Assembly (NCBI GenBank): GCA_021821565.1
Contig: JAKACI010000045.1
Span: 1 to 9,022, forward strand
DNA: 9,022 bases
DNA from: a bacterium
GTDB taxonomy: Bacteria; SZUA-79; Acidulodesulfobacterales; Acidulodesulfobacteraceae
Reading direction: 5' to 3'
Part shown: one piece after another, positions 5,131 to 9,022 of the stretch
How positions within the stretch are numbered: position 1 is the stretch's first letter
Layout of the letters: the number at the start of each line of letters is the position of its first letter
Program-made: the position numbers and the translations under genes
The notes under the pieces: model-generated
What the model was told of the DNA's origin: nothing
What the model saw: the letters and a program-made list of their open reading frames with translations, nothing else
Databases searched by the model: none

Positions 5131-6747
5131 ATGACGGCTTATTTGAATGATTTAAATAAAAGTATAAATAATCATATAAGTAATATAGATTTTTATAAAA
5201 CTCTCGGTAAAATTGCAAAAACACACGGGTTTAAAATTTATATAATAGGCGGTTTTGTCCGCGATTTAATTATTTATAACATATATGGAATTCATAACAA
5301 ACCTAAAGATAAATCATTAGATATTGATATATGCGTGGAAGGAGACGCTACTATTTTTGCGGAAACGTTAAAAAATGAACTGCATAAATATAATAAAGCC
5401 GATGTGCATATTAATAATATAAAAATACATAAACAGTTTAAAACTGCCGGTATTTTTTTTACTATAAAAGAAAATAATAATAAGGATATTGTCAATAATA
5501 TTGAAAATATTGAAAAAACAATTAATACTAAAATTAGTATAGATTTTGCATCGGCTCGAGAGGAATCGTATTTTAAATCCGGCGCCCTTCCTTCAGTAAA
5601 ATTTTCAGATTTAAAACATGATGTAATAAGAAGAGATTTCTCAATAAATACATTAGCGCTTGATTTAAATCCCGACAATTTTTTTGAAATAATTGATTAT
5701 TGTAATGGCGTTAAGGATATTTTGAATAAAAAAATCAGGGTTTTACATAATTTAAGTTTTATTGATGATCCTACAAGAATATTCAGGGCTGTAAGATTTG
5801 AAAAAAGGCTGAATTTTAAGATTGAAAAAATTACTAAAAATCTGTTATTAAATGCTTTATCAAAAGGCGTAATGAATAATATTTCAGGAAATAGAATAAG
5901 TAATGAATTAAGTTTAGTTTTTAAAGAGAATAGTCCTGAAATTTATTTTGAAAGACTTGAAAAATTGGGCATATTGAAAAGCATTAACGAAGACTTAAAA
6001 TTTACGTCTAAAAATAAAAAAGTTTATAAAAATATACATAATTTTTATAAATTAAATAAAGGAAAAATTAACAATATCAAAATTAAAAACGGGGTAAAAA
6101 TAAAAATTAATTTTGAATTATTTTACATAATTGAATTAATAATTGAATTAGAAGAAAAAAAGATAATTTCTATTCTTAAAAGATTCAATTATGGCGAAAA
6201 TATAAAAAAAATAATTTTATTAGTTAAACAAGAAACAGAATCTATTAAAAACGGAGCTATCTTTGACAAATTAAATTTAAATACAAAAAAAAATAATATA
6301 ATAGAAAATAATATCAAAAATAATAATAATATAAAAGAATATAATCATATTATAAAAGACGACATACTATCTGATGATATGAGTAATAAAAAGTTACAAA
6401 GAAGCGAGATATATTTAATTTTAAAATCATTGAATTTATATTCGGTTATTTTTTTTATAGTAAGATATAATGATAATAAATATATTAAAGAAAATCAGGA
6501 TATACGGAATAACAATTATAAAAATATAATTAAAAGTTTAAATACTTATTTGTTTGACATAATAAATATTAATTTAAATATTTCAGGCGATGAGTTGCAA
6601 AGAATGGGTATAAAAGAGGGTTCAGAGCTGGGAGAAATTTTAAATAAATTAAAACTTTTAAAAATTGACGATATAATCAAAAATAAAGAAGAAGAAATGG
6701 AATATGTAAAAAATAATTATTTTATCAATAATGCAAATATTCAATAA
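5131..6747 (+). CDS. cca: Class II tRNA nucleotidyltransferase / poly(A) polymerase family protein
   Basis: The 538-residue protein adds nucleotides to RNA 3' ends, most probably the tRNA CCA terminus. Motif A is GGFVRD (40-45) with metal ligands D64 and D66 (LDIDI). A third acidic residue is D138 (IDFASAREE). Motif B is RRDFSINTLALD (167-178) and motif D, which reads the incoming base, is DDPTR (212-216) followed by IFRAVRF. The C-terminal element ISGDELQRMGIKEG (484-497) with GEIL just after is typical of this branch. The sequence resembles the NTase part of long deltaproteobacterial or Aquifex-type proteins that carry DHH and CBS domains, but those are absent here. Residues around 300-480 are Lys/Asn/Ile-rich and poorly conserved. 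It could be CCA-adding, CC-adding, A-adding or a poly(A) polymerase; sequence alone does not decide, and the cca symbol is provisional. Confidence 0.85.
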   Translation: MTAYLNDLNKSINNHISNIDFYKTLGKIAKTHGFKIYIIGGFVRDLIIYNIYGIHNKPKDKSLDIDICVEGDATIFAETLKNELHKYNKADVHINNIKIHKQFKTAGIFFTIKENNNKDIVNNIENIEKTINTKISIDFASAREESYFKSGALPSVKFSDLKHDVIRRDFSINTLALDLNPDNFFEIIDYCNGVKDILNKKIRVLHNLSFIDDPTRIFRAVRFEKRLNFKIEKITKNLLLNALSKGVMNNISGNRISNELSLVFKENSPEIYFERLEKLGILKSINEDLKFTSKNKKVYKNIHNFYKLNKGKINNIKIKNGVKIKINFELFYIIELIIELEEKKIISILKRFNYGENIKKIILLVKQETESIKNGAIFDKLNLNTKKNNIIENNIKNNNNIKEYNHIIKDDILSDDMSNKKLQRSEIYLILKSLNLYSVIFFIVRYNDNKYIKENQDIRNNNYKNIIKSLNTYLFDIININLNISGDELQRMGIKEGSELGEILNKLKLLKIDDIIKNKEEEMEYVKNNYFINNANIQ

Positions 6748-6751
6748 TTTC

Positions 6752-6814
6752 AAAATTACCATAGAGATTATTAAATATACCGCAATATATTAATTGAAAT
6801 ACATTGGTAATTTT
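6752..6814. repeat. 10-bp inverted repeat in the miaA leader
   Basis: AAAATTACCA (6752-6761) and TGGTAATTTT (6805-6814) are perfect inverted repeats 43 nt apart, enclosing shared repeat block A. The right arm ends in a run of five T residues (6811-6815). The stem could act as a weak bidirectional terminator just after the nucleotidyltransferase stop codon, or mark the ends of the repeat unit. The stem has only three GC pairs, so stability is modest. Confidence 0.4.
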
Positions 6815-6848
6815 TATTGCAGGATTAAGATATATTAACTAATTTATT
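6769..6848 (+). repeat. Intergenic repeat, copy 2 (uninterrupted), before miaA
   Basis: This region contains block A (6769-6793), block B (6816-6828) and block C (6830-6848) of the repeat also present upstream of the HIT gene, in the same order and orientation. Only 22 nt separate A from B here, and no GC-rich element is present. The copy ends 18 nt before the miaA ATG, compared with 7 nt before the HIT ATG for copy 1. It may be a dispersed intergenic repeat of this genome or a shared leader motif. Confidence 0.55.
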
Positions 6849-6866
6849 TACATATAATAATTTTTA

Positions 6867-7808
6867 ATGGGCGATAAAATACAGAAAATATTAATTTTGG
6901 GAGGACCGACCTGTTCCGGAAAAACAGAGGCTTCTATTTGTTTATCGCAAATTTATCCTCTTGAGATAGTAAATTATGATTCATTATGTTTTTATAAATA
7001 TTTTGATATAGGCAGCGCTAAACCTGAGAAATCAGAAACTTTAAAGGTAAAGCATCATCTTATTGATATAAAATTTCCTGATGAGAGCTATAATGCTTTT
7101 AATTTTTCGGAAGATGCATCATCCGTGATTGCAAACATTGAAAAATACGGTAAATTACCATTATTTGCAGGCGGAACTGGGTTATATATAAAATCTTTGC
7201 TTTACGGGTTATCTCCTATTCCCGTAATATCGGGCGATGAAATAAGAAAAAAATTATCTGCGTCAATTGAAGAAGATGGACTAAGCAATCTTTATGAAAA
7301 ATTGCTTGAAGTAGACGAAGACTATGCTTTAAAAATTTCTTCGAATGATAAAAGCAGAATAATTAGGGCTCTGGAAGTTTTTTATCATACGGATAGACCT
7401 TTATCATATTTTATTAATTTAAAGCCTTTTAAAGAACCTGACTATAATTTCTTGAATATTATTTTTATACCTCCCAGAGAAGTTTTAAGAAAAAGGATTG
7501 AGGAACGTACAAAAAAAATAATACATAACGGTTTAGCCGATGAAACATATAAAATTATCAATATGGGCTATAAGACGGATTTAAAACCTTTTAATTCTAT
7601 AGGATATAAACAGGCTGCGATGTACTTAAGCGGCATTATAAAATCGGAAAGCGAACTCTATACGGAAATAGTTAAGGCAACCGTACAATATGCAAAAAGA
7701 CAGATTACATGGTTTAGGAAGTCAAAAAATGCAATTTTTATTGAAACGATAAATAAAGATGAAAGATTAAATATTATTAAAGAAAATATAGACAGGTTTT
7801 TATTATAG
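6867..7808 (+). CDS. miaA: tRNA dimethylallyltransferase
   Basis: MiaA transfers a dimethylallyl group from DMAPP to N6 of A37 in tRNAs reading codons that start with U, the first step toward ms2i6A. The 313-residue length is typical. The P-loop is GPTCSGKT (13-20), with Cys in place of the usual Ala. Further motifs are YDS with D38 and S39, FDIGSAKP (46-53), AGGTGLYIKSL (101-111), NDKSRIIRALEV (160-171), IGYKQ (245-249) and the C-terminal YAKRQITWFRK (275-285). In the last region the common TRQYAKRQ reads TVQYAKRQ, losing one Arg. The ATG at 6867 places the P-loop near the N-terminus as expected; no Shine-Dalgarno sequence precedes it. It lies 39 nt before hflX and is probably co-transcribed with it. 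Substrate tRNAs are not in the window. Confidence 0.95.
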   Translation: MGDKIQKILILGGPTCSGKTEASICLSQIYPLEIVNYDSLCFYKYFDIGSAKPEKSETLKVKHHLIDIKFPDESYNAFNFSEDASSVIANIEKYGKLPLFAGGTGLYIKSLLYGLSPIPVISGDEIRKKLSASIEEDGLSNLYEKLLEVDEDYALKISSNDKSRIIRALEVFYHTDRPLSYFINLKPFKEPDYNFLNIIFIPPREVLRKRIEERTKKIIHNGLADETYKIINMGYKTDLKPFNSIGYKQAAMYLSGIIKSESELYTEIVKATVQYAKRQITWFRKSKNAIFIETINKDERLNIIKENIDRFLL

Positions 7809-7847
7809 TTTTTAATTTTTCTTTTATGGTTTTTATTAAAACATTAT

Positions 7848-8930
7848 ATGGAAAAAGCTTTTTTAGTAGGAATTAACAGGGGTAAAAAAGAACTAAGTTT
7901 AGATTCTTTAGAAGAGCTTGCTATGCTTTCAAAAACCGCAGGGGCGCTTAATATAGGGCAGGTTCTGAAAAATGTTAAAAAAATTGACCCTGCTTATTAT
8001 ATAACAAAAGGAATGGCTGATGAATTAAAAGAAATAATACAATTGCTTGATGCGGATATTGTTTTATTTGACGTTGACCTATCTCCTGCACAAGAAAGAA
8101 ATTTGGCAGATTTTTTTGAAGTAAATGTTTTAGACAGAACAAGGGTTATTCTTGATATTTTTGCAACTCACGCTAAAACAGCGGAAGGCAAGCTGCAGGT
8201 TGAACTGGCTTTACTCCAGTATATCTTACCGCGGCTTAAAGGAAGCGCCGATATGCTTTCAAGAACAGGAGCGGGCATAGGAACAAGAGGTCCCGGAGAA
8301 ACTAAGCTGGAAACCGATAGAAGAAAAGTCAGACTTAAAATAAAACATATTAAAGATAAGCTTGAGCTTGCCAAAAAAACACGTTCTTTACAGAGAACAA
8401 GAAGAGAAAAACAAAGATTAGATACCGTCACGCTGGTAGGTTATACTAATTCCGGAAAAACTACACTTTTGCAAGCGTTGACGCATTCTAAAGAGCAAGG
8501 CGAAAACAAACTTTTTGCTACGCTTGGAACTAAAATGGAGGCGATTTATGATAAAAACGGAGACAAAAAGGTTATTGTATCCGATACTGTAGGTTTTATA
8601 CAAAACTTGCCGCTTTTTTTAATAGAATCATTTAAATCTACCCTTGAAGAAGCTGTATTTTCTTCTCTTTTAGTTCATATTGTAGATCCTGCGCAAACCG
8701 AAGCAATCATAAAAGCTGAAGAAGTTATTAAAATTTTAGAAAAAATAGGCGCGGGAGAAAATAAAATTATAACGGTATTAAACAAAATAGACCTTATATC
8801 CAAAGAGCAGGCGGCTTATTTGAAAAATAAATTTGAACAGATTACGGGAGGAGTCGTTGTACTTATATCGGCTAAAAATCACATTAACTTAGATTTGCTT
8901 AAAGATTCAATTTTTAAGTCTTTATTGTGA
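7848..8930 (+). CDS. hflX: Ribosome-associated GTPase HflX
   Basis: HflX binds the 50S subunit and splits stalled or stress-inactivated ribosomes. The 360-residue protein has the HflX N-terminal domain (about 1-190). It includes the family signature TGAGIGTRGPGE (140-151) followed by TKLETDRR, and a basic coiled stretch (about 157-191). The GTPase domain then shows G1 GYTNSGKT (198-205), a switch-I region LFATLGTK (222-229), G3 DTVGF (246-250), G4 NKID (312-315) and G5 SAK (341-343). The usual FATLDPT of switch I reads FATLGTK. The protein stops soon after the G5 motif, so the C-terminal extension of enterobacterial HflX is absent, as in many other bacteria. It follows miaA by 39 nt. In enterobacteria hfq lies between these two genes, but there is no room for it here. 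Confidence 0.95.
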   Translation: MEKAFLVGINRGKKELSLDSLEELAMLSKTAGALNIGQVLKNVKKIDPAYYITKGMADELKEIIQLLDADIVLFDVDLSPAQERNLADFFEVNVLDRTRVILDIFATHAKTAEGKLQVELALLQYILPRLKGSADMLSRTGAGIGTRGPGETKLETDRRKVRLKIKHIKDKLELAKKTRSLQRTRREKQRLDTVTLVGYTNSGKTTLLQALTHSKEQGENKLFATLGTKMEAIYDKNGDKKVIVSDTVGFIQNLPLFLIESFKSTLEEAVFSSLLVHIVDPAQTEAIIKAEEVIKILEKIGAGENKIITVLNKIDLISKEQAAYLKNKFEQITGGVVVLISAKNHINLDLLKDSIFKSLL

Positions 8931-9022
8931 TTTTTTATGTGCGCCTGAAAATTTTTGATTAAATTTTAATAAAAAATTATAATTTAAGATTTATTAATAA
9001 TTTGTTGTTTTCTCCCGCGCCT

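Noticed and set aside
5292..5678. 128-residue open frame on the minus strand within the nucleotidyltransferase gene
   Set aside because: It is antisense to the region encoding motifs A and B of a clear family protein, shows no recognisable domain and has hydrophobic composition expected from the complement of AT-rich codons.
6853..6858. TATAAT 8 nt before the miaA start codon, suggesting a leaderless mRNA
   Set aside because: No reasonable -35 element lies 16-18 nt upstream, and TATAAT-like strings are frequent in this AT-rich DNA.
8168..8431. 87-residue minus-strand open frame opposite hflX
   Set aside because: It is the antisense of the conserved HflX GxGxxRGPGE region; no family features and no separate promoter or start context.
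8931..9022. Terminator or next gene after hflX; GC-rich end CTCCCGCGCCT at the right edge
   Set aside because: Only AT-only weak stems are present, and the edge cuts off the GC-rich bases, so neither a terminator, another REP-like element nor a TTG-started gene can be supported.
1..9022. CRISPR array, defence island, toxin-antitoxin pair or prophage
   Set aside because: No regularly spaced repeats and no matching protein families; the tyrosine recombinase has Xer-type features and housekeeping context.

Overview
The window is a densely coded, very AT-rich piece of bacterial chromosome. By eye GC is roughly a quarter, coding positions are loaded with Ile, Lys and Asn codons, and TGA is used as a normal stop. 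All seven genes lie on the + strand, and all belong to recognisable housekeeping or regulatory families. The gene set (HIT hydrolase, LapA-domain protein, GlnD, Xer recombinase, class II tRNA nucleotidyltransferase, MiaA, HflX) resembles neighbourhoods I associate with the former Deltaproteobacteria. An AT-rich lineage of that kind is my best guess; this is inference from context, not a taxonomic call. None of the starts has a well-placed Shine-Dalgarno sequence.

Layout: 1-396 is a non-coding leader. It holds a good sigma-70-type promoter candidate (131-159), a small palindrome, a GC-rich REP/dRS3-like inverted-repeat element (251-334) and a short hairpin (343-359). Next is a tight cluster: HIT hydrolase (397-885), two-membrane-segment LapA-domain protein (889-1146, 3-nt gap), glnD (1180-4014, TTG start) and a XerC/D-type tyrosine recombinase (4071-4994). 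After a 136-nt gap comes a class II tRNA nucleotidyltransferase/poly(A) polymerase (5131-6747). After another 119-nt gap with repeats come miaA (6867-7808) and hflX (7848-8930). The last 92 nt hold no supported gene.

Functionally the window mixes nitrogen signalling (GlnD modifies PII), nucleotide metabolism (HIT), chromosome dimer resolution (Xer), tRNA maturation (nucleotidyltransferase at the 3' end, MiaA at A37) and ribosome rescue (HflX). The miaA-hflX pairing is a classical one, but the hfq gene found between them in enterobacteria is absent here.

I see no sign of a new defence system, CRISPR array or mobile gene cargo. The most interesting signals are non-coding. Two intergenic regions, upstream of the HIT gene and of miaA, share three ordered sequence blocks. 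The copy before the HIT gene looks as if a GC-rich inverted-repeat element of about 84 bp was inserted into it, while the copy before miaA looks like the empty version. Smaller points are a T10 tract inside glnD, an Asn/Lys-rich insert in the nucleotidyltransferase, and an altered switch-I motif in HflX.
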